Under the pieces are notes generated by a model. That model saw nothing but the letters and a program-made list of their open reading frames with translations. It did not search any database and had not been told where the DNA came from. 17,092 nucleotides of DNA from Actinomycetota bacterium. GTDB taxonomy: Bacteria; Actinomycetota; Actinomycetes; Streptosporangiales; Streptosporangiaceae. Made by a program: the position numbers and the translations under genes. Of this stretch, positions 1 to 6,616 are shown piece after piece. The stretch lies in NCBI GenBank assembly GCA_003168295.1, contig PMST01000625.1:247-17338 (forward strand). Reading direction: 5' to 3'. The first letter of the stretch is position 1. The number at the start of each line of letters is the position of its first letter.

Positions 1-38
1 TCGAGCTGCGCAACCCGGAGCTGATCCGCCGCGATTGA
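1..38 (+). CDS. possible 3' end of an upstream gene (partial)
   Basis: From position 3 one forward frame reads ELRNPELIRRD and stops at a TGA (36-38). The reading is GC-rich in third positions, as expected of a gene in this genome, but only 11 codons are visible. The product cannot be identified, and the reading could be chance. Confidence 0.25.
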   Translation, partial: ELRNPELIRRD

Positions 39-103
39 CAGCTGGTGGGCGCGCGCGATGAGTCAAATGGCCTCAGGCCGCTCCGCCGCGGACAGCCCGG
101 CAA

Positions 104-133
104 GAACTGCGACTGCGCATGATACGAAACTGA
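104..133 (+). pseudogene. short remnant resembling the C-terminus of the MpaB-like fragment at 2741-2970
   Basis: This stretch reads ELRLRMIRN followed by TGA. Its first 18 bases are identical to 2942-2959, where the MpaB-like remnant reads ELRLRMLRN, and the following residues are also similar. The two copies lie in the same orientation on either side of the pentapeptide/solute-binding gene. It is most likely a scrap left by duplication or insertion, not a gene. The rest of 39-157 shows nothing recognisable. Confidence 0.35.
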
Positions 134-157
134 CTTTATACCGAAGAAATATTGACC

Positions 158-2386
158 CTATGAGCTAGCCAGCAATTGTTTCCACGCGTCGGCGACCGTA
201 GTAAGGGCGGCACCTGGGCTCTGAACACCATCAAGGGCAGCTGCGATGCCGGGGTCGAACGCATCGAACAAATCTCCATCCTGTGGGATGACTGGTTGGG
301 GAAAGACCGTATGCGCCAAATTAAGGAATTCCGAAATGAACCCTTCACCGCGGACTGCATCTCGAGCCGATATGCGTGTCGGCAAGGTATGATTCGCCTT
401 GGCAATGGCAACCTGGCTGGCCGTCGAGCTCATGAATGAGATGAACTTGAACGCTTCACGAGGATGCGTTGTGCCTGCAGATATAACATACGACTGCCCA
501 CCGCTCGGCGAGCCGGTCTCGCCAGCGCGGCACGTTGGTATTCCAGCGGGGCACGCCGGAATACTAGCAATGCCCAGATTACCGGGATGGTTCTTGAAGC
601 TGGGACCGGCCAGGATTCCGGGTACGTCATAGGGCCCGCCAAAGATCATCGCTGTCATACCATTGGTGAAGTCAGTGACTGGGGAGCTGACAGGACCAGT
701 GCTGAAGTTAACATTCGCTGGCATCACCTTATCGACGTTCTGCAACTTCAGCAGAAACTCTAGGCCCTTGACCGACCCATTACTGTCCACCAGAATGTTA
801 TTGTGCTGGCCGAGCATGCCGCCACCGAATGCATAGAGGAACGGCAGCACATCGTAAGCTGTCCCGTCTGTTTCAAATCCATGTATTTTCGGGTTGCTCT
901 GCACGACTTTCTCGGCATCTCTTTCAAAATCAGCCATAGTGGCGGGAGGAGAAGCGATGCCTGCGTTCTCCAGCTCGGTCTTGTTATATAGCAGCGCCAA
1001 GAAGTCGGTCACCTGCGGCAGGCCGTAGTAGTTTCCATTGTAATCATCATATGCCAATGCAGCGGACAAGTAATCTGAAGGATCATCCTGAGAGATATAC
1101 GAGTCAATATTGAGCAGGTAGCCCTGCGAGGCAAACTGGGCGACCCAGCTCACGTCGGAGCGCAAGACATCGGGAGCCCTGTCGCCCTCGGCAGCATATT
1201 CGAATGCGGACTCTGTCTGGTAGTAGTTCTTGTTCACAGCATCGATATGGATATCGGGGTTTTGCCGCTCGAATTCACGGATCAGTTTGAGGATCACAGG
1301 CACTTCTGCGGGTGCTTCGGTATACCAGTAAGTCAAGGTGATCGCAGCGTTGTGATGACATTTATATCCTGTAGCCAGGGTCGCGAATGTGCATGAGCTG
1401 ACTGCATCGAGTTGGTCTTGAGTGAGACTGGCGGCACTCAGGAGGTCGGCGTCGCTGAGGTCGGCACCACTCATGTCAGTATGAGCTAGGCCGGCATCGA
1501 CCAGGTCGGCACCGCTCAGATGAGCACCATTCAGCTGGGCTCCCGTCAGGTTGGCACCGTTCAGGAAGGCGCCAGTAAGAATGGCACCATTCATGTTGGT
1601 ACCGCCCAGGAAGGCACTAGTGAGGGTGGCACCGCTCAGGACGGCACCGCTCAGGTCGGTGCCGTTTAGGCGGGCACCGAACAGATAAGCATTGCTCAGG
1701 TCGGCAGCACTCAGGTCGGCACCACCCAAGTCAGCGCCGCTCAGGTCGGCACTGCTCAGATCGGCACCGGCCAACTGGGCTCCAGTCAGTGTGACTCCAG
1801 CCAGGTCGATGCCACTCAGGTCAGCACCGCTCAGATCATCGTTACTCAAGTCGGTATTGCTCAAGTCGATAACTGCACCCTGCATGCCGATGAGGTGGGC
1901 ATCCCGCAGGAACTGCACTACAATTTCATTGCGGCCCGCATCCAACCTCCGTAGCGTGGTAAGTGTCTGCTCCCTTGCTGCCTGACTTATCTCATCTGCT
2001 GAGCTGGAATTACTTAGGCTATGATTTACTAGCAGGTCTTGCATGTTATCTATGTACGTTTGCAGAATGGCTGCCCGTTGTTGATCGAGCGCACTCTGCT
2101 GGTCGACTTGATTTTGCAGATCAGCAAGATGAGTTTGCCACGCGCCAAAGCCGATCGTGGCCCCGACTACGACCAGAGGAATCGCAAGTTTCGAAATCAA
2201 ATCCAGCCAATTCCAGATCGATTTTCCGCCCATCCACGGCCGATCGAGAAGTCCGTGCTGCTGGCCCCGCGGCGGCGCGGTAAACGGTGATGGCGACGTC
2301 GGTCCTTGTCCCGACGCTCCTTGCCCTGCCGTGTCATGTCCGGGACTTTGCGGTTCCGAAGCACCGGGTTCTGGGATGCTAGTCAC
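158..2386 (-). CDS. membrane-anchored pentapeptide-repeat / solute-binding fusion protein
   Basis: The 742-residue product has a Pro/Gly/Ser-rich N-terminus (1-50) and one membrane helix (about 62-82, core LAIPLVVVGATIGFGAW). A Gln-rich coiled-coil stretch follows (about 84-142), then about 29 tandem pentapeptides of A(D/N)LSG type (173-317). From about 347 to the end there is a family 1 extracellular solute-binding fold, with an early TYWYTEAPAEVP, then FERQNPDI, APDVLRSDV, YGLPQVTDF and GMTAMIFGGPYDV. Cys332 and Cys343 could pair in the linker. The likely topology is a cytoplasmic N-terminus with everything after the helix outside; no lipobox is seen. The GTG start is chosen because GGAGGG lies 6 nt upstream; a longer reading from 2455 lacks such a site. 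No permease or ATPase genes are nearby, so it is an orphan binding protein that may sense a ligand (inference). Base composition is clearly less GC-rich than in the right half of the window. Confidence 0.85.
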   Translation of the reverse strand: MTSIPEPGASEPQSPGHDTAGQGASGQGPTSPSPFTAPPRGQQHGLLDRPWMGGKSIWNWLDLISKLAIPLVVVGATIGFGAWQTHLADLQNQVDQQSALDQQRAAILQTYIDNMQDLLVNHSLSNSSSADEISQAAREQTLTTLRRLDAGRNEIVVQFLRDAHLIGMQGAVIDLSNTDLSNDDLSGADLSGIDLAGVTLTGAQLAGADLSSADLSGADLGGADLSAADLSNAYLFGARLNGTDLSGAVLSGATLTSAFLGGTNMNGAILTGAFLNGANLTGAQLNGAHLSGADLVDAGLAHTDMSGADLSDADLLSAASLTQDQLDAVSSCTFATLATGYKCHHNAAITLTYWYTEAPAEVPVILKLIREFERQNPDIHIDAVNKNYYQTESAFEYAAEGDRAPDVLRSDVSWVAQFASQGYLLNIDSYISQDDPSDYLSAALAYDDYNGNYYGLPQVTDFLALLYNKTELENAGIASPPATMADFERDAEKVVQSNPKIHGFETDGTAYDVLPFLYAFGGGMLGQHNNILVDSNGSVKGLEFLLKLQNVDKVMPANVNFSTGPVSSPVTDFTNGMTAMIFGGPYDVPGILAGPSFKNHPGNLGIASIPACPAGIPTCRAGETGSPSGGQSYVISAGTTHPREAFKFISFMSSTASQVAIAKANHTLPTRISARDAVRGEGFISEFLNLAHTVFPQPVIPQDGDLFDAFDPGIAAALDGVQSPGAALTTVADAWKQLLASS
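1436..1870 (-). repeat. tandem 15-bp pentapeptide-coding repeats
   Basis: About 29 imperfect 15-bp units encode A-D/N-L-S/T-G-like pentapeptides within the fusion protein. On the + strand they appear as recurring 'gctcaggtcggcacc'-like units. Pentapeptide repeats fold as a right-handed quadrilateral beta-helix. The central units (codons about 258-297) deviate most (AFLGG, TNMNG, AFLNG). Confidence 0.9.
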
Positions 2387-2392
2387 TGGATT

Positions 2393-2398
2393 CCCTCC
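2393..2398 (-). promoter_or_regulatory. ribosome binding site fixing the GTG start at 2386
   Basis: The minus strand reads GGAGGG, followed by 6 nt and then GTG (2384-2386). It is a near-consensus Shine-Dalgarno sequence and the best argument for a start 23 codons inside the longest reading. Confidence 0.7.
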
Positions 2399-2740
2399 GG
2401 TGTCTTTGCTTAACTGTAGGAGTAGCCTTGGCCCCACCCGTGTGTCCCATGGCATTGTGCATCATTAAAACCTGCAGTTAAGGGAGGTTGGTCCCGCTCC
2501 CGGCTATCATACGTCGCACGACGCGGAGGGGCAGGAGAAAAATGGCGCGATCTTGCACCGGGAGGACCTGTATTCCATTCACATCGTGGACTGGCACGTG
2601 TTGATATGTCTAAGCCGTTCCTGAGAGCTGGTGCGATCTGCTCGACGGTGGCGTCCGATGGCATGCACAAGCCCATGCCGGTGATGCGTTCGGCAGAGCT
2701 AGGCGCCGGTACTCATCGACCGGGACTACCACGGTCTCCC
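2399..2740. other. intergenic stretch without a convincing gene
   Basis: This holds the upstream region of the pentapeptide/solute-binding gene on the minus strand. The rest leads into the MpaB-like remnant. A forward reading from ATG 2606 runs into the remnant, but its first 45 codons match nothing I recognise. No clear -35/-10 pair was found. Confidence 0.4.
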
Positions 2741-2970
2741 CGGCCGTTCGGGACCGCGCTCGGCCCGGTGAACCGGTTCCTGACCACCGGCTTCCTGCCC
2801 CCGCCGTTCCGCGAGCAGATGCAGCTGCCCTGGACCGAGCGCGACCAGCGCCAGTTCGACCTCCTCATCGAGCTGGTCGCGGCGGTGAACCGCCGGCTGC
2901 CCGGCCCGGTCTCCCGGTTCCCGTTCAACGTCAGCCTGCACGAACTGCGACTGCGCATGCTCCGGAATCG
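2741..2970 (+). pseudogene. C-terminal fragment of an MpaB-family (DUF2236) oxygenase
   Basis: The forward frame that opens at ATG 2606 and stops at 3058 contains a stretch typical of the C-terminal region of MpaB / rubber-oxygenase-like proteins. Visible pieces are FLTTGFLPPPFREQMQLPW, TERDQRQFDLLIELVAAVN and RRLPGPVSRFPF. In this family such segments follow the helical haem-binding core. The core, with its conserved His and Arg residues, is absent here, so only about 75 residues of a protein normally near 300 survive. The reading then runs into unrelated sequence and a hairpin. The 150-codon frame might still be translated, but no convincing ribosome binding site precedes ATG 2606. Family placement is by pattern memory and is moderately sure. 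Confidence 0.55.
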
Positions 2971-2997
2971 CCTCATACAGGTAGGCCGGACCGTGAC

Positions 2998-3047
2998 ACC
3001 ACGTCCCGTTCGGGAAATAAAGATCTTTTTACCGAACGGAGCGTGGT
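2998..3047. repeat. 16-bp inverted repeat with AT-rich loop
   Basis: Left arm 2998-3013 and right arm 3032-3047 match at 14 of 16 positions (accacgtcccgttcgg against the reverse complement accacgctccgttcgg). They are separated by 18 AT-rich bases. The structure lies between the MpaB remnant and the convergent TIR gene, so it could be a bidirectional terminator, although no T-run follows the right arm. It could also be a relic of a mobile-element end. Confidence 0.5.
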
Positions 3048-3101
3048 ACCCGCCCTGAGCAAAGTGCGACCGCGGATATCGTCATTCTGGCCGACGCAGT
3101 A

Positions 3102-4112
3102 TTAATTGTCGGGAGTCGCTCTAGCGATCGCCACTAGCGTCGTCGCTCTCAAGGATGGGTTAGTAATGGACTGGGCGATGCGTTCCGCGCGGTCCGGGTC
3201 GGTGGCGGCCAGTGCCCTGGCGACCTCGGCGAGCGCGCGGGCTTTCGGGCCTTCGTCGGCGATGGTCTGGGCGATGTGTTCCGCGCGGTCGGGGTCGGTG
3301 GCGGCCAGCGTGTTGGCGATGTCAGCGAGCAGGCTGGCTTTCGAGAACGCGAAAATGATGGACTGGGCGATGTTTTCGGCCTCGGCGCCGAGCCGGTCCG
3401 CGCGGCCCGGGTCGGTTGCGGCCAGCGCCCGGGCGATCTCGGCCAGCGCGCGGGCTTTCCAGCCTTCGTCGGCGATGGTCTGAGCCATGCGTTCTGCGCG
3501 AACCGGGTCGGTGGCGGCCAGCGCCCAGGCGATCTCGGCCAGCGCGCCGGCTTTCGAGTCTCGGTCGGTAATCGAATCAGCAGCAAGTATCGCGCTGGCC
3601 AGCGCACGAACAATATGCGTTGGGTCTTTCCGGTCAACTTCAAGACCGGCGAGTACCCGCTCGACCAGTTCCAAGAGGCGTTTTGCATCGTACTCATATC
3701 GGCTATGACTCAGCTCCAAGGAATTGAGTCGCGCAAGTTTATGCAGTTCGGGTGGCAGTTCCTCCTGCCGAAGCGGCCGGCCGCCATCGACCAGCACCGG
3801 GATCACCCGAAGCCAGAGCTCTAGCGCGGCCCGGATTTCAAACCGCACCCAGTCATCTGGGTCATCAAGCCGACGGTGTCCCTGCTCATCGATAAGTGTT
3901 GCCCACTTAGGTCCGATCAAGGCCAATAGCACCGCACATGAATCAACAGCCTCCCGGATGATCTCCGTAAAGTCCAGGCCCGGCTCGATGGAGTCCAGGT
4001 CCATGAAGACCTGCGCATCCGGGAAATGCTCATGAAATTCGTACTTCAGCAAGCGAGCGTAAGAGGCGCCGTCGGCACGCCGCTAGCTGAGGAAGATCCC
4101 CTGCGACGACAC
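3102..4112 (-). pseudogene. TIR-domain protein with C-terminal helical repeats, interrupted by an amber codon
   Basis: Read from GTG 4112 (GGGGGA about 10 nt upstream), the frame gives VSSQGIFLS, a TAG at 4083-4085, then RRADGASYARLL. TIR proteins of this group normally have ISYRR at the first strand, so the stop replaces the conserved Tyr (codon 10). The rest is intact: QVFMDLDSIEPGLDF, CAVLLALIGPKW, and DDWVRFEIRAALEL carrying the likely catalytic Glu (residue 92). TIR domains of this kind often cleave NAD+ or form signalling scaffolds. Residues about 185-331 hold four repeats with the core ALAEIARALAATDPDRAE. Translation could restart at TTG 4052, but that lacks a ribosome binding site and removes the first strand. 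The open frame behind the stop is undamaged, so the mutation is recent, a sequencing error, or tolerated by readthrough. Confidence 0.75.
3105..3560 (-). repeat. tandem about 32-39 aa helical repeats in the TIR protein
   Basis: Four units plus a partial fifth carry A-L-A-E-I-A-x-A-L-A-A-T-D-P-x-R-A-E-x-I-A-Q-(T/S)-I. The second unit has a short insertion (RLGAEAEN). The pattern predicts paired helices as in TPR/Sel1-like arrays, so it is probably a protein-interaction or sensor part. Near-identical DNA between units could promote unit gain or loss. Confidence 0.8.
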
Positions 4113-4143
4113 ATCAGGCACGTCCCCCAACCTCCCTACGGAA

Positions 4144-4172
4144 AGGCTATCGCCATTTACCAGGGCGCCCAA
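4144..4172 (-). promoter_or_regulatory. candidate promoter of the TIR gene
   Basis: On the minus strand TTGGGC (4167-4172) is followed by 17 bases and TAGCCT (4144-4149). This resembles a housekeeping sigma promoter with an actinobacterial TAnnnT -10 box. It lies about 30 bp upstream of GTG 4112. The match is by eye only. Confidence 0.35.
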
Positions 4173-4248
4173 CGTCACTTGCCGAGGCATGATCAGCTCC
4201 GGGTGTAGCTAGCTCCGGCCCAGCAGAAGTACAGTAACCCCACCGACC

Positions 4249-4434
4249 CGGCCCGAGGGCAGCGGGATACTAACGATTTCTTCCCCGCCTTTTCGCTTGG
4301 CCAACGATGTGCTTGCGGCGGTTGAGCGTTGGGCTTGGGCTATCGAGCTGGTAGGTGCCGCTAATTCCCGGTGTGGTGACCGCTATGGGTGCTGATCAGC
4401 ACGAGCCTGGTGCTGGCGAAGTCCCGGGCGGTCT
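4249..4434 (+). pseudogene. truncated copy of the promoter and first codons of the 6555-7910 gene
   Basis: This stretch aligns with 6445-6616 (for example ccttttcgcttggccaacg, gctatcgagctggt, taattcccggt, gctatgggtgctgat). The main difference is an insertion of about a dozen bases near 4325-4337. It includes the equivalent start region (GTG 4373, or ATG 4385) and reads MGADQHEPGAGEVPGG, against MGADEHEPGAGEVPRG in the intact gene. Similarity ends within a few bases of 4440, where the convergent DUF4157 gene has its stop codon. The frame continues to 4684 only as a shadow of that gene. It is a broken duplicate, not a functional gene. The stretch 4173-4248 before it shows nothing recognisable. 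Confidence 0.75.
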
Positions 4435-4440
4435 CGCTGA

Positions 4441-6186
4441 CTACCGCCCCCGCCTGGGGGCGGGGCGGGCGGGAGCCCAGCGCCGTCCGATGATACGATC
4501 CGCCCCTCCGGCGCCTTGGAGGAAGGGCCGCGCTGCATTGGCGACGTCCTCGTTGTCGAAAACCCACACCAGCTCACCGTGGTACCCGCAGTCGAGCATC
4601 GTCGCCTTCTGGTCGTGCGCCTGCGCCACCATCCCGGAGGTCGCGAACCACGTGACCCCCAGCGTCTCGTACGGCAGATACTGATAGCGAGTCTTGAACT
4701 CAAAGAAGTCCTGGCTAGCGCCGTCGTGGCTGTCGTAGTCGAGCGGTACCGAGGCACTCCCACGATAGACACGGAACTCGAGTTCCGGCGAGGCCGGAAT
4801 ATGGAGATCGGCCACCATCTGCCGCGCGAAGTCGTTGTGATAGCGCTGCGACTCGCTGTCCTCTATGCGCGGCACCCAGTCGGTCGAGCAGCGCTTGCGT
4901 CGACGACGTTCGTCTTCGCGCGGGTCGGGGTCGGGCTGGGAGACGACAGGCGGGATCGGATCGATCGTCTGCGATGGCTCGTCGGGCGCAGGCGTGGACT
5001 GCTCGGCTGGCATCCGCACCGGCTCCGCTAGGTTCCGCAATGCGTTCCCCAGCTGCGCCATCGCGTGCGTGAGGTTCTCCACGACGTGCTGCTCCGGCAT
5101 GCTCATGCGGCGTGCGGTGTCGGCGGCCAGGAGTACCACGAACAGGGCGAGCGCGGCTGTCAGCGGGTCTACGTCCGTCGTCGTCGTTCCCAGTATCAGG
5201 CTCCCTCCGCCCGAGTTGTCCGAGCATTTCCCCTCGATCTCGTTCATGTAGGACTTGAGCGAATCGATCGAGCGCCTGATCGCCTCCGTCATCTCCAGCT
5301 TCGACTGCTGGCTCACCGCGGGATCGTTCACTACAGCCTTGAGGGCGTTGTAGGCCCGCTCGATCTTGTCGTACGCCTCGAGCGCGGTCGGGTCCGTGTC
5401 GGCATGGCGCCACCCACCGAGGCAAACTGCCCGCTGCACTGTGCCTGGTCCCGGACCCGAGCGCTGATGCTGCACCACGTGCGTCAGCTCGGGGTCGGGT
5501 CCGGTGGACGCCGCCGCTGCCGGAGGAGTCTGCTGCACGACGTGCGTCAGCTCATGGGCCAATACCCGGGACGGTTCGGGTGATAGGCCCGAGCCCAGCC
5601 AGATATGCGAGCCGTGGGTAAACGCGTGCGCCTGCAGGTCCTCGCTGAGCTGCGCCGCGTCCGGACCGCTGTGCACCCGCACGTCGCCCAGGTCGCGCCC
5701 GAAGCGTGGCTCGAAGAACGCCCGGGTTGGGCCGGGCAGCGGCTGCCCCGCGGAATCCCCCGAGCGGATCCGGGATTCGGTGGGCGAGCTGACTTCGGAG
5801 CCGCGGGCGGGTGGGCCAGCCGCAGCCGCTTGGCGATGCAGGCCGCCCGAACAGCCGACGCCGCTGGCGCAACCCGAGCAGCACTCGCCGCCCGGTGAAC
5901 CTGACCCGCCGCCCGCCGGACTGCGCATCACCCGATCGGCGACCTGGTCGGCCTCCTGCTCGTACACGTCACCGGGCTGGTCGACCTTGAGCTTGGCCTG
6001 AAAGCCGACGGTGGCCAGGTGCACCGGCAGTTGGCTCGGTCGCAGTTTGGGGCCGGACCGCGTGGCAGTGTCGCCGTGGCCACGCGCAACCTCGCGCCGG
6101 TGCAGGCCAGCGTTTCCCGACCAGACCGGCGGCCGTGCTGCTTGGTTGGCTGGAGGATTCCTTTGTGCATACGTTGCCTCAGCCAT
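4441..6186 (-). CDS. DUF4157 (eCIS-core) protein with C-terminal nuclease-like toxin region
   Basis: This is a 581-residue protein. Residues 64-87 (LKVDQPGDVYEQEADQVADR) are the segment that usually precedes DUF4157. A Cys cluster follows (ECCSGCASGVGC, 101-112), then the DUF4157 domain (about 148-220) with FEPRFGRDLGDVRVHSG and the zincin motif HELTHVVQQ (211-219). The middle has a helical part and one hydrophobic helix (about 341-356). The C-terminus (about 433-560) shows D483/D485/D488, then FEFK (E496, K498), then CGYHGELVWVF. This order fits a PD-(D/E)xK restriction-endonuclease-like toxin fold. DUF4157 proteins occur as cargo or associates of extracellular contractile injection systems; no such apparatus is visible here. 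The ATG start follows GGAGGA with 6-nt spacing. The nuclease call is inferred from residue order only. A second, imperfect HELTHVVQ copy sits at about 233-239. Confidence 0.8.
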   Translation of the reverse strand: MAEATYAQRNPPANQAARPPVWSGNAGLHRREVARGHGDTATRSGPKLRPSQLPVHLATVGFQAKLKVDQPGDVYEQEADQVADRVMRSPAGGGSGSPGGECCSGCASGVGCSGGLHRQAAAAGPPARGSEVSSPTESRIRSGDSAGQPLPGPTRAFFEPRFGRDLGDVRVHSGPDAAQLSEDLQAHAFTHGSHIWLGSGLSPEPSRVLAHELTHVVQQTPPAAAASTGPDPELTHVVQHQRSGPGPGTVQRAVCLGGWRHADTDPTALEAYDKIERAYNALKAVVNDPAVSQQSKLEMTEAIRRSIDSLKSYMNEIEGKCSDNSGGGSLILGTTTTDVDPLTAALALFVVLLAADTARRMSMPEQHVVENLTHAMAQLGNALRNLAEPVRMPAEQSTPAPDEPSQTIDPIPPVVSQPDPDPREDERRRRKRCSTDWVPRIEDSESQRYHNDFARQMVADLHIPASPELEFRVYRGSASVPLDYDSHDGASQDFFEFKTRYQYLPYETLGVTWFATSGMVAQAHDQKATMLDCGYHGELVWVFDNEDVANAARPFLQGAGGADRIIGRRWAPARPAPRRGR

Positions 6187-6444
6187 CGGACGTCCTCCCG
6201 ATCTCTCCCGCGGCACAATATCCGCACGCCGTCACCCCGGCGTTGCCAAGACGCTGCGCACCGCTTATAAGTCTAAGCTGAGACTCAGACCGGCAACCGG
6301 CAAAGGCAGGTCATGTTCGAAAGCCGGGCCAGACGAGCGACTGAGGAGCCGCCCGCTTCCCGGACACCTGAATTTGCGGTTATCTTTGCGCGGGTGCCGG
6401 TCATTTCCCGGTACTCGTCCGTGACCTCTTGCGGGGTTTGTATC
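6187..6444. other. intergenic region between divergent genes
   Basis: This region contains the upstream sequence of the minus-strand DUF4157 gene (GGAGGA at 6193-6198), the near-palindrome at 6271-6284 and an adjacent TTATAA (6265-6270). No credible small gene was found in it. Confidence 0.4.
6271..6284. promoter_or_regulatory. 14-bp near-perfect palindrome, possible operator
   Basis: The sequence gtctaagctgagac matches its own reverse complement at 12 of 14 positions. It abuts TTATAA, a possible minus-strand -10 element, about 85 bp upstream of the DUF4157 start. Operator function is a guess from position and symmetry. Confidence 0.25.
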
Positions 6445-6616
6445 CGGCCCGAACGCAACGGACGGCTAACAATGCTTCGCAGCCTTTTCGCTTGGCCAAC
6501 GGTGTGCTTACGGCGGTTGCGCTATCGAGCTGGTCGACGTCTGTAATTCCCGGTATGGTGGCCGCTATGGGTGCTGATGAGCACGAGCCCGGCGCTGGTG
6601 AAGTGCCGCGCGGTGA
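6445..6616 (+). repeat. intact member of the duplicated promoter/5' gene segment
   Basis: This is the counterpart of 4249-4434. The shared part spans upstream DNA, the conserved taattcccggt immediately before the start region, and about 20 codons. Conservation of taattc 6 nt before the ATG (GTG in the other copy) fits a leaderless promoter -10 box, but the box is not a clean TAnnnT. Confidence 0.7.

Noticed and set aside
1436..1870. CRISPR-like or non-coding tandem repeat
   Set aside because: The 15-bp periodicity is in frame and encodes pentapeptide repeats; there are no spacers.
2606..3058. An intact 150-aa gene starting at ATG 2606
   Set aside because: Only the middle resembles the MpaB C-terminus, the first 45 codons look non-coding and there is no convincing ribosome binding site, so a fragment is the better call.
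4355..4684. A 109-aa plus-strand gene
   Set aside because: Only its first about 25 codons match the partner gene; the rest is antisense to the DUF4157 gene's C-terminus.
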